From CAYVBE01 sp964448935 (lineage in GTDB: Bacteria > Planctomycetota > Brocadiia > SM23-32), in assembly GCA_964448935.1 (NCBI GenBank), contig CAYVBE010000059.1, forward strand, positions 1-20,190: a DNA stretch of 20,190 nucleotides, read 5' to 3'. Below are positions 7,583 through 15,575 of this stretch, piece by piece. The stretch's first letter is position 1, and every line of letters starts with the position of its first letter. The translations under genes and the position numbers were made by a program. The notes below the pieces were generated by a model, which had not been told where the DNA came from, ran no database searches, and saw nothing but the letters and a program-made list of their open reading frames with translations.

Positions 7583-10315
7583 ATGAACGAGACATTGGTT
7601 GCGTTTGCCCTGGCGTTGATGGCGGTCTCAACACCCATCTTTGGGGCGGAGGACATCATCTGGGTCGAAGCCGAGGACTGCGTCGAGAAGGAGGTCGTGC
7701 CCAATGCGCCCATGGACGCCGTCAGTCCCGCCGAGCTTTCCGGCGGCGACTGGCTGTGCAGCTACGCCCACAAGGGACAGCCAACCGGGAGGGCGATGTA
7801 TGAGTTCACTGTGCCGCGTGAGGGGCAATATCATTTCTGGGTCCGTGCCGCCGTCGGATCGGGCCTTTCCTACCGTCTCGACGACGCGGAGGAAGCCACG
7901 GCCGTGCCGAGGGGCAAGGGCGTGGACCCCATGCCGATTGCGGCCAACGGGAACTATCACTGGCCGCCGCACGTGGCGTGGTACGATCTGGGGACGGTGG
8001 AGCTAAAAGCCGGCAGGCATCGGATGACCTGGTTTCTGGGCGGCCAGACTGGCGACGAGCGTCATGGGGGTATGGACTGCTTCGTGCTGAGCGCTGCCGA
8101 ATTCGTGCCCCGTGGCAAGTACAAACCCGGAGAGAAAGCTCCGGAGCCCGGTCCCGAGTTTCCCGCCGAGGACGCCTGGGCGTTCACGCCCGATGAGGAC
8201 ACGTTCAGCCCGGATGCCGTGATTGATCTGCGGTCCCTCAACGAGGAGTTCGCCGGGGAGCATGGTTTCATCCGGCTCAGCGAGGACGGTGACTCGTTCG
8301 TCCGGGGCGACGGCCAGCCCATCCGCTTCTGGGCGGCAGGGCTGCGGACGAGCTGGCCGGGGACCAGAGACCTGGAAGACATGCGCAGGATAGCCCGATT
8401 CCTGGCCAAGCGCGGCGTCAACGCGGTGCGCGTGTTCATCAGCATACCGCCGCCTGAAGCCGACTCGGAGATCGGCGACGTCAAGGAGGAAGAGCTGGAC
8501 ATGCTCTTCAAGCTGACCGCCGCTCTGAAGGGTGAGGGAATCTACCTGGTGGTGGACGCCTACTGGCCGACGGCCACGAACATCCACCCCGGCTGGGGGC
8601 TTGATGCCAGGTCGGGCAAACCCGTCGGGCTGGCTTTCTTCGACCCCAAAATGCAGAAGGTCTACAAGGCCTGGGTGAGGGAGATATACACCTGCGAGAA
8701 TCCCTACACCGGCCTCCGGCTGGCGGACGATCCGGCCATCGCCGTGATACAGCTCCAGAACGAGGACAGCCTGCTGTGGTGGCAGTTCCACAGCATCAAG
8801 GGCGAGCCGCTGGAGCTTCTGCGCAATCTCTACGCCGACTTCCTTCAAGCGAAATACGGCTCACTGGAGAAGGCCCGCGACGCCTGGAAGGGCTACCCGG
8901 CCGAGTACCCCGCCGACGAGTGGGACAGGGGCCTGCCTGGATTCGTGCACGTGTGGGACTTCACCCGCGACGCCATGGCCGAGAAGTCCGACATCCCCGG
9001 CTACTGGTCCCGCACCGCCGACCAGCTCGAGTTCCTGGCGCGCACGATGCGCGGCTTCAACGCCGAGATGGCCGACTACCTGCGCGACGAACTGGGCTGC
9101 AAACAGCTCATCAATGCCAACAACTGGCGCACCGTTGACCTGGTGACCGCCCAGGACGCCGAATACTGGGCCCAATGCGCCAACGACGTGATCGCGCGCA
9201 ACATCTATACCGGGGGCAAGCATGCCGGCCCGGGCAACGGAAGCTCGATACGCGAGAACCACGTTTACACCAACGCCTGCCTGATCCGGGAGGCGCACCG
9301 GCTGGCGACCAACGTCAAGCAGCCGACGGGGCACCCGTTCATCCTGCCCGAGTGCCTCTGGCCCCCGCCCAACCTCTACCAGTCCGAGGCGCCGCTGATG
9401 ATCGCGGGCCAGATGTCGCTGACCGGGCTGGACATGGCGTGCTGGTTCTGCAACTGGCCGGGGGAGTGGTCGGCGTCCCCCACCACCAAGTGGACGTACT
9501 CGACGCCCATGCAGATCGGCCAGTGGCCGGCGGCGGCGCTGCTTTACCGCAAAGGCTACCTGGACGCCGGCGAACCGGCGGTGGTCGAGCACCGGAGCCT
9601 TGAGGAGATGTGGCACCACCGACTGCCCATTATCGGCGAGGAGCCCGGCTGGGACCCCAACCGGGACGAGGGCATCGCGGCGTTCCAGAGCGACGTGGAG
9701 ACGGCGGTGGACCCGCTGGCCTACCTGGTGGGCCCGGTGCGAGCGTCTTACGGCAGCGATGCGCCCGACAAGGTAATCCCCCTGGACGAATACATCAACC
9801 GCGCGAGCAACACCGTCCGCAGCGTCACGGACCAGATCCAGACGGATTACGGCCGGGGCATCTACCGCGTGGATGCGCCGCGCGTGCAGGCGGCGTCCGG
9901 CTTCCTTGGAGAGGCCGGACCGCAGCGACTGAGCGACGTGGAGATATCCTGCGCCAACCGCTACGCCACCGTCATCGTGGTCTCCATGGACGGAAAGCCG
10001 CTCACCGAGTCCGGGAGAGTTCTGGTCCAGATCGGGACGCTGGACCGGCCCACGGGCTGGGCGACACGGCCCTACCAGCTTGCCGACGAACAGGGACACC
10101 TGATCGTCTCCACCGGCTCCCTGCCGCGGTTGGTCGAGAAAGCCGAGGGGACCATGACGATTGCCAATCCGGGGCTGGCCACCGCAACGGTGCTGGACGC
10201 CAACGGCATGCAAAGAGGCGCGCCGGAGCCGCTCCGACGCGAGGGCGGGCGGGCAGTCGTCCCGCTGCCGGAGAACGCGCTCTACGTGATCCTCGAACGC
10301 CGGCCGGCCCGGTAA
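7583..10315 (+). CDS. Secreted GH5-like (clan GH-A) glycoside hydrolase with N-terminal CBM-like module
   Basis: Predicted exported retaining glycoside hydrolase of 910 residues. Residues 1-21 are a Sec signal ending FGA. Residues about 24-190 are a carbohydrate-binding-like beta-sandwich (WVEAEDC ... YEFTVPREGQYHFWVRA ... MDCFVL ... KYKPGE), matching the N-terminus of the GH2 protein on the other strand. Residues about 215-640 look like a (beta/alpha)8 barrel: GDGQPIRFWAAGLR opens it, RIARFLAKRGVNAVRVF follows, VIQLQNED carries the likely acid/base Glu394, and FILPECLWPP carries the likely nucleophile Glu590. The rest is beta-rich and ends without an anchor. It is the last gene of the forward set, 49 bp after the fusion gene, and is followed by a strong hairpin. 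Closest general match is GH5-like, but clan GH-A families are hard to separate by eye. Substrate unknown. Confidence 0.85.
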   Translation: MNETLVAFALALMAVSTPIFGAEDIIWVEAEDCVEKEVVPNAPMDAVSPAELSGGDWLCSYAHKGQPTGRAMYEFTVPREGQYHFWVRAAVGSGLSYRLDDAEEATAVPRGKGVDPMPIAANGNYHWPPHVAWYDLGTVELKAGRHRMTWFLGGQTGDERHGGMDCFVLSAAEFVPRGKYKPGEKAPEPGPEFPAEDAWAFTPDEDTFSPDAVIDLRSLNEEFAGEHGFIRLSEDGDSFVRGDGQPIRFWAAGLRTSWPGTRDLEDMRRIARFLAKRGVNAVRVFISIPPPEADSEIGDVKEEELDMLFKLTAALKGEGIYLVVDAYWPTATNIHPGWGLDARSGKPVGLAFFDPKMQKVYKAWVREIYTCENPYTGLRLADDPAIAVIQLQNEDSLLWWQFHSIKGEPLELLRNLYADFLQAKYGSLEKARDAWKGYPAEYPADEWDRGLPGFVHVWDFTRDAMAEKSDIPGYWSRTADQLEFLARTMRGFNAEMADYLRDELGCKQLINANNWRTVDLVTAQDAEYWAQCANDVIARNIYTGGKHAGPGNGSSIRENHVYTNACLIREAHRLATNVKQPTGHPFILPECLWPPPNLYQSEAPLMIAGQMSLTGLDMACWFCNWPGEWSASPTTKWTYSTPMQIGQWPAAALLYRKGYLDAGEPAVVEHRSLEEMWHHRLPIIGEEPGWDPNRDEGIAAFQSDVETAVDPLAYLVGPVRASYGSDAPDKVIPLDEYINRASNTVRSVTDQIQTDYGRGIYRVDAPRVQAASGFLGEAGPQRLSDVEISCANRYATVIVVSMDGKPLTESGRVLVQIGTLDRPTGWATRPYQLADEQGHLIVSTGSLPRLVEKAEGTMTIANPGLATATVLDANGMQRGAPEPLRREGGRAVVPLPENALYVILERRPAR

Positions 10316-10329
10316 AGCAGCGCAACGGA

Positions 10330-10363
10330 CCGAATGGCCCCGGCCTGCTCCGGGGTCATTCGG
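10330..10363. terminator. Hairpin between convergent genes, probable bidirectional terminator
   Basis: Two 14-nt arms (10330-10343 and 10350-10363) pair with one G/T mismatch around a 6-nt loop. The arms are CCGAATGGCCCCGG and CCGGGGTCATTCGG. The hairpin lies 15 bp past the forward operon stop and overlaps the stop codon of the minus-strand GH2 gene. Neither side has a clear T tract, so it would be a U-tract-less terminator or an mRNA 3'-end stabiliser. Confidence 0.6.
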
Positions 10364-13300
10364 CCTCCGTGCCGGCGGTGATGGCCAGCAGGGCCGGGGT
10401 GCCCCAGCGTGAGCCGGCATCATCGTCGTACTTCATGTCCACCGACCGGATGGCCACGTCCGGTCTGGGGTTGCGCCACCGGTAGGAGTAGAGCGCCGCG
10501 TAGGGCGTTTCCTCCTTGCCCTCGGGCCGGGCCGCCCATGCCAGGGCCGCGTCCTGCAGGCCCTGCGGCTCCTCGGTGAGCCAGTGACCGGCGCCCTCCT
10601 GGTAGAGGATCGGCACGGTCTCGGTCTGTCCGTCCGCGTAGTGCACTACGTAGACGAAGACGGGCGGCGGCGTCTTGTCGTTGCGGCGCCGCCGCCAGGT
10701 CCGCGCGCGCTGGTAGGTGTGCAGGAAGAACAGGCAGTCGGCCTTCCGACCGATCGGGATGTCGTTGACCTGCTCCGGCAGGTCGCCGTTGGCCTGGTTG
10801 CCTCCCAGCATGATGCAGGAGGGCACGGGCGAGGTCCGGAAGTCCACGATGTCATAGGGTACCCCGGCCAGCCGGACGCGCCCCGCGGGCGCGTGGGAAA
10901 TGTCGGCGTTGCCGCGGAACCAGCCCCTTTCGGCAGTGGTGAACTGGTTGCACTTCTCATGGATGCTCACGGTCTGGAACGACAGGTTGCCGAGCGTCAG
11001 CATCCGGCCGCCGCTGAACTGCGCGTGCAGGTTGCGCAGCAGGCTGGTGACGATGCCCTGCTTCTTCTGCGCGTTCTCCGGCACCGGCTCGTTGGCCTGG
11101 ATGTTGAGCTGGTTCAGCACCAGTCCGCCATCGCCCATGGGGTAGCGCACGAGGCCCCCGACGTTGAGCAGGGGCTTGACTCTGGAGTACCACTCCGGCG
11201 TGCGGCGGACCTTGATCCAGACGTTGTCTATGCCGGTGGTCTTGCCCACCTTGTCGAAGTCCGCCAGCTCGATGGTGATCTTCTGTGCTTTGCGGGGCCG
11301 GTCAAGGTGAAAGTCCTGGCGGTCGGCCTTCGGCTCCACGTCGAATGAGACGGGCTCCTCAGCATCGTCCAGGTAGAGGTTGACCTTCTGCGCGATGCCG
11401 TAATGGGTGTTGAGCGCGATGGAGAAGTCCGTGATGGTCTCCGGCCGCGGGAGCCTGAAGCTGACGGTAGGCTGGGCGCACGTGACGTAGAGGATGAGCT
11501 TCCACGCGTCGTCGCTGGTGAAGCCGTTGATGGCATTCCACTGCGCCGCGGCGGGGTCGTCCGCCCTCTCCTCCCCACCCGCTGTGGCTTCTCCGAACAG
11601 CGCAAACCGCTCGATCCGGTCAAGGTCCACCACGCAGGTGAACTCGTCGTCCACCATGTACTTCGTGCCCATCCAGTTGAATATCTTCTCCGCGCTCTCC
11701 ATGGCCACGTCCCGGACCGTGATGCCGGCAGCCAGGGGATCGCGCGGGGTGGACAGGGTGACGCGCTCGCGGCGGAAGGGCCGGATGATGTGCTCGACGC
11801 CGACGATCCGGTTGAAGTGCTCCAGCCCCTCGGGCGTCAGGCCCCAGGCCATAAGCCACCCGCCATCAGATGTGAATCCCTTCACAACGTCCACGTGGTT
11901 CGCCAGGGCCTTCAGGTTGGCCGGGGTGGCGTCGAAGAGCACGATCCGGTGCCTGCCCGCCCGGACGGTCCCGAGCAGGTCGTCCGACGCGTCGTACTTG
12001 AGCCCCGAGTGCTGCAGCAGCTTCGCCCGCTCGTCGGCGGGGTCCATGATGACCGCCGTGTCGCGATGGATCGGCCTGTAGGTGGCCGCGCGGGCGAGCA
12101 TGTTGTCGAACAGCCGCATGGCCACGGGATCGGTCTCCAGCTTCTCCCCGACCACCATCTGGCAGAGCAGCATGAGGCCCTCGTTGACCGGGCAGGACGC
12201 GATGGCGGAGTATCCGAGCCGCTCGTCGCAATGCGCCAGCGACGTGGCGCCCGTGGTGGCCTTCGAGTAAACGTTGCGGTAAACGATGTGATCCTCGGAC
12301 CAGGTGAAGAAATCCTGCTGCTCCAGCCCGTTGAAGACGGGGTTGTCGGGAGCCTCCATGAAGGCAACCCGCCCGGCGAAGTCGGTCACTCCCAGGTCGG
12401 CCGGTATGGCCTGGTAGTGGAGCGGGTGCTCCTGCTCCAGGGCCAGCACCACTTTGCCCTCGCCGGCCAGCGAGAGCCAGCGGGGGTCGGTGGACGTGCG
12501 GGCGTCGAGCGCGTCCTTCCCGATCAGGATGACGCGGGCCGAGTCCGGTATGTCGTCCAGCGAGGCGACCTGTGTGAACGGCACCCCGCGCGCTTTCAGC
12601 CGCGCGACGGCCGTCCCGTGCGGGTCCATGACGGCAAGCGCGGCGGCGGGCAGGCCGGGCTTCGGCCCGGCGTCGGTGTTCAGCACGGCCACGTCCTTCA
12701 CCTCGCGGAAGACCTCCTTGCCGCCGCGACGGCAGGTGAGGATGAACTGCCCCTCGGTGCGCTGCCCGACCTCCGGCACGCGGACGGTGATCTCGTATTC
12801 CTCGTGTTGACCGGGGTCAAGCCGGAAGGTACGTCGCTCGGCGGCGACCTTTTTGCCGTCCAGCACCAGCTCCCAGCCGGCCTCGATGGGATCGTCGTAG
12901 TGGGTATCGTTAAAGACCTTGAGGGTGCGGGCAACCTCGCTGCCGCCGCCGAAGGTCCAGTTCCACTGGCGGCAGAAGACGCAGACGGGCTGCCACGAGT
13001 TGTGGTGCAGGTCGGCCATCTGGAAGGAGTGGGCCCAGACGTGGGTGGCGTCCACGCCGTGCCAGCGGTAGCCCTCGTAGATCATCTTGCCCAAAAGACC
13101 GGCGCCGCGGTAGGCGGCCGGTCCCCAGCCGACGAAGGCACCCTCGCCGACGAACTGCGCGAAATCGGACGGCTGGTTGCCCTGCACGTAGTAGGCTTCC
13201 CCCATGAAGATGGGCCGGTCGGGCACCAGCTCCCAGGGGGCCGTGCCCCAGTGGCCGAGAGTGGCCTCCTCGTGCGACTGGTAGGCGCGGTCCAGCGTGT

Positions 13301-15425
13301 ATGCCTCGTCGGGGTAGTAGCGCCAGTCGGTCTCGATGTAATGGACACCGTTGACCGGCAGCGAGTTGTCCTTCAGGCAGTTGCCGCCGTCCACCATCAC
13401 GGGCCGCGTGGGGTCGAAGTCCATGATGGCGTGGCCCACGCGCGAGATGTGCGGCTCGACCTTATCGGTCAGGCCCAGGTTGCGGGAGTTGATGAAGGCG
13501 ATCTCGTTCTCGATGGACCAGATGAGGATGGAGGGATGGTTGCGCTCCTGCTTGACCTGCGCCTTGAGGCGTACCAGCCAGTTGTCGAAAAGCTCCGGGC
13601 CGGAGGCGAGCTTGTGCAGGTAATTGGCGCCGGCTCCGTTGAAGATGCCGCTGCGGCGCACGACCATGCCGTTGCGGTCCATGAAATCGAGCACTTCCTT
13701 CTCGTTCTCGCCGCAGAAGGTTTCACCCCAGAAGCGCCAGAGGTTCTGCCCGTGCTCGCGCCATGTGGCCAGTGACTCTTCGAGGGTCTCCTCCCGCGTG
13801 GTGTCGGCCCAGCCGTACCAGGGCACGCCGTTGAGCGTGAAGTCCCGCCCGTCCCATGTCCATTCCCGGAAGCCAAATTTCGTACGCTTCTGATCCAGCA
13901 CCCGCCCGTCGCGCATCACCTTCGTGACCGCGTAGTACTGGTTCGGATCGTCCGGCCACCAGAGGCGGGGGTTCCGCCAGTCCTCGGTCATCTCGAAGGT
14001 TATCTCCTCGCCTGCCGGCACGGTGACCTCGCGGGGGGCGAAGGTCTTCTCGGCTGCGCCGCCCTCAAAGGGCAAGATCTCCTGCGCCACCTGCACGGTC
14101 CGGTCGGCTCCCGAGGGGTTCAGCAGGCTGACCTGCAGCGTCAGCTCCTTGTCCTTTACAGAGGGTTGGGCGAAGACGTCCGTGGTGTAGACCGGCCCGC
14201 CGGCCACGACCAGCGAGGGTTCCTCCAGGATGCCCGACCGGTCGGCATAATGGTGCCTCCCGACGGGGAAGTCGAAGAACTGCGTCACGAAACTCTCCGG
14301 CAGGTTCTCCCGCGGAATAACGAACGCCATGCGCGGGTTCTCGCCGTATTTCTCCTCCGAGATGGCGTAGTAAACATCCTTGATAACCACGCAGATCTCG
14401 TTGACTTCTCCGGGCTTGATGGCCGGTGTCAGGTCGCACTCGAATAATGCGAAGGGAGCTTTCGTCCAGCCGCAGAACTGCCCGTTGACGTGCACGCTGG
14501 CGATAAGCGACAGGGAGGGCATGTGCAGGAAGAAGGAGCGGCCTTTCATCTCCGCCGGGACATTGACCCGCGCGCGATAAACCGTCCGATGGGCGAAAGC
14601 CAGGTCGTCTCTGTCCAACTGATTGCTCGGCACCTCGATGGCCCGCCAGAAGGACGCCTCGGGTTTCGGAAGCGTCTTCGTGGGGCCGGTGCGGTTCTCG
14701 ACCAGCCCCTCGTCGTGTCGGCAGATCTGCCACAGCCCGCCCAGAGGAAGCTCAATCCGGCCTGGTGAATCGGCATCTGCATCGGCGGGAAACTCGAAGA
14801 TATTCTCCGCTGCCTCCCGGTCCTTCTCGGTCCGCCAGTCCTCGCCGGGCTTATGCTTGCCGTTGGGATGGAACTCGCCCTTGTGGACGCACAGCGCGTC
14901 GGACCGGTAGATGATCCGCTGCGCGACCTTCTTGCCGTCCTTTTCCTCGAACCAGGGCTTCAGGCGGATCTGGATGGTGTGTTTCCCGGCCCCCAGGTCG
15001 GCGTCACCCATGTGCATCCAGGCAATCTCGCTCCAAAAGCCCAGTCGCGTCAGGTCCGTGGTGCGGCCCCTGGGCTCGATGGTCTCCCACTGCCCGTCGT
15101 CAATGCGCCAGTCGAAGGGCGCGGAAATGGACTCCATGCCGACACGGTTCCAGGCTTCATACCTGCCGGCCGAGGGGGCCTCGAACTCATAGGTCAGGAT
15201 GGCGCCCTTTTGGGGAAGAGCGTCCTGGACCTCATCGGCCTTCACAGTTAACCCCAGCCATTCGCCTTCCGAGAACACCGGCGAGCCCTGCCAGTCCGCA
15301 GGTGGCGTCTCTATGTTCTGGCGGGTGGGGTTTTCGCTCTCCATCCATACGAACTCGGCGCCGTCGGCCCAGCAAGCCGCCAACACTGCCATCAATCCAA
15401 CCAGAACGCACGCGCGTACAGTCAT
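10356..15425 (-). CDS. Very large secreted GH2-type glycoside hydrolase, multi-module
   Basis: Predicted exported hydrolase of 1689 residues (beta-galactosidase or beta-glucuronidase type fold). MTVRACVLVGLMAVLAAC is a signal; LAAC could be a lipobox, but an ordinary cleavage after ADGA is equally plausible. Modules in order: CBM-like about 24-190 (YEFEAPSAGRYEAW ... HKPGEDW); GH2 sugar-binding jelly roll about 220-400 (GGLWQICRHDEG ... HRTVYRARVNVP); Ig-like about 430-530; TIM barrel about 535-850 with WSIENE (acid/base Glu641) and IFMGEAYY (nucleophile Glu743), a spacing usual for GH2. Then a Rossmann-like, GATase-like region about 910-1180, a discoidin-like segment about 1288-1408, and a terminal beta-sandwich about 1490-1689 (VVHYADGQ ... 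WRNPRPDVAIRSVDM) shared with the beta-helix protein. The start is fixed by AAGGAG 5 nt upstream and by a promoter at 15512-15539. It is much longer than a usual GH2 protein (about 600-1100 residues). Substrate unknown. Confidence 0.87.
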   Translation of the reverse strand: MTVRACVLVGLMAVLAACWADGAEFVWMESENPTRQNIETPPADWQGSPVFSEGEWLGLTVKADEVQDALPQKGAILTYEFEAPSAGRYEAWNRVGMESISAPFDWRIDDGQWETIEPRGRTTDLTRLGFWSEIAWMHMGDADLGAGKHTIQIRLKPWFEEKDGKKVAQRIIYRSDALCVHKGEFHPNGKHKPGEDWRTEKDREAAENIFEFPADADADSPGRIELPLGGLWQICRHDEGLVENRTGPTKTLPKPEASFWRAIEVPSNQLDRDDLAFAHRTVYRARVNVPAEMKGRSFFLHMPSLSLIASVHVNGQFCGWTKAPFALFECDLTPAIKPGEVNEICVVIKDVYYAISEEKYGENPRMAFVIPRENLPESFVTQFFDFPVGRHHYADRSGILEEPSLVVAGGPVYTTDVFAQPSVKDKELTLQVSLLNPSGADRTVQVAQEILPFEGGAAEKTFAPREVTVPAGEEITFEMTEDWRNPRLWWPDDPNQYYAVTKVMRDGRVLDQKRTKFGFREWTWDGRDFTLNGVPWYGWADTTREETLEESLATWREHGQNLWRFWGETFCGENEKEVLDFMDRNGMVVRRSGIFNGAGANYLHKLASGPELFDNWLVRLKAQVKQERNHPSILIWSIENEIAFINSRNLGLTDKVEPHISRVGHAIMDFDPTRPVMVDGGNCLKDNSLPVNGVHYIETDWRYYPDEAYTLDRAYQSHEEATLGHWGTAPWELVPDRPIFMGEAYYVQGNQPSDFAQFVGEGAFVGWGPAAYRGAGLLGKMIYEGYRWHGVDATHVWAHSFQMADLHHNSWQPVCVFCRQWNWTFGGGSEVARTLKVFNDTHYDDPIEAGWELVLDGKKVAAERRTFRLDPGQHEEYEITVRVPEVGQRTEGQFILTCRRGGKEVFREVKDVAVLNTDAGPKPGLPAAALAVMDPHGTAVARLKARGVPFTQVASLDDIPDSARVILIGKDALDARTSTDPRWLSLAGEGKVVLALEQEHPLHYQAIPADLGVTDFAGRVAFMEAPDNPVFNGLEQQDFFTWSEDHIVYRNVYSKATTGATSLAHCDERLGYSAIASCPVNEGLMLLCQMVVGEKLETDPVAMRLFDNMLARAATYRPIHRDTAVIMDPADERAKLLQHSGLKYDASDDLLGTVRAGRHRIVLFDATPANLKALANHVDVVKGFTSDGGWLMAWGLTPEGLEHFNRIVGVEHIIRPFRRERVTLSTPRDPLAAGITVRDVAMESAEKIFNWMGTKYMVDDEFTCVVDLDRIERFALFGEATAGGEERADDPAAAQWNAINGFTSDDAWKLILYVTCAQPTVSFRLPRPETITDFSIALNTHYGIAQKVNLYLDDAEEPVSFDVEPKADRQDFHLDRPRKAQKITIELADFDKVGKTTGIDNVWIKVRRTPEWYSRVKPLLNVGGLVRYPMGDGGLVLNQLNIQANEPVPENAQKKQGIVTSLLRNLHAQFSGGRMLTLGNLSFQTVSIHEKCNQFTTAERGWFRGNADISHAPAGRVRLAGVPYDIVDFRTSPVPSCIMLGGNQANGDLPEQVNDIPIGRKADCLFFLHTYQRARTWRRRRNDKTPPPVFVYVVHYADGQTETVPILYQEGAGHWLTEEPQGLQDAALAWAARPEGKEETPYAALYSYRWRNPRPDVAIRSVDMKYDDDAGSRWGTPALLAITAGTEAE

Positions 15426-15499
15426 CTTCTCTCCTTCGGGGTGTCGAGAACGGCCAACTGAACCTTCGTCCCGTTGCTCTCCAACACGTACCCTTCCAT
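15422..15499 (-). CDS. Possible 25-residue leader ORF coupled to the GH2 gene
   Basis: A small frame starts at ATG 15499 (MEGYVLESNG...) and its TGA overlaps the GH2 start codon as ATGA. It begins only a few bases downstream of the expected transcription start of the promoter at 15512-15539, so it would be leaderless or nearly so; no Shine-Dalgarno is visible before it. It has no signal peptide or recognised motif. It may be a translational coupling device or a chance frame. Low confidence. Confidence 0.22.
   Translation of the reverse strand: MEGYVLESNGTKVQLAVLDTPKERR
15429..15436 (-). promoter_or_regulatory. Ribosome binding site for the GH2 gene
   Basis: AAGGAGAG read on the minus strand, with the AAGGAG core 5 nt before the ATG at 15425. 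It excludes the longer frame from ATG 15545, which would begin upstream of the predicted promoter and precede the signal peptide by 40 residues. Confidence 0.7.
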
Positions 15500-15511
15500 C
15501 ACGGTCACGGT

Positions 15512-15539
15512 ATGGTACTGCGCTCGAACAGGCTGTCAA
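15512..15539 (-). promoter_or_regulatory. Sigma70-like promoter for the GH2 gene
   Basis: On the minus strand TTGACA (15539-15534), a perfect -35 box, is followed after 16 bp by TACCAT (15517-15512), a 4-of-6 -10 box. Transcription would start near 15505, about 80 nt before the GH2 ATG. So the GH2 gene can be expressed apart from the upstream TraB-like gene, which ends at 15576. Confidence 0.55.
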
Positions 15540-15575
15540 TAGCACGGGCCCGGAAAGTCGGCTTCAGCTCGGGCG

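Noticed and set aside
11403..13775. Long plus-strand open frame of 790 codons opposite the GH2 gene
   Set aside because: It lies entirely within the GH2 coding region, is antisense to catalytic motifs WSIENE and MGEAYY, and has low-complexity Val/Gly/Arg-rich composition typical of a high-GC shadow frame.
15426..15545. Earlier start for the GH2 gene at ATG 15545
   Set aside because: That start lies upstream of the predicted promoter and adds 40 residues before an evident signal peptide; AAGGAG marks ATG 15425.
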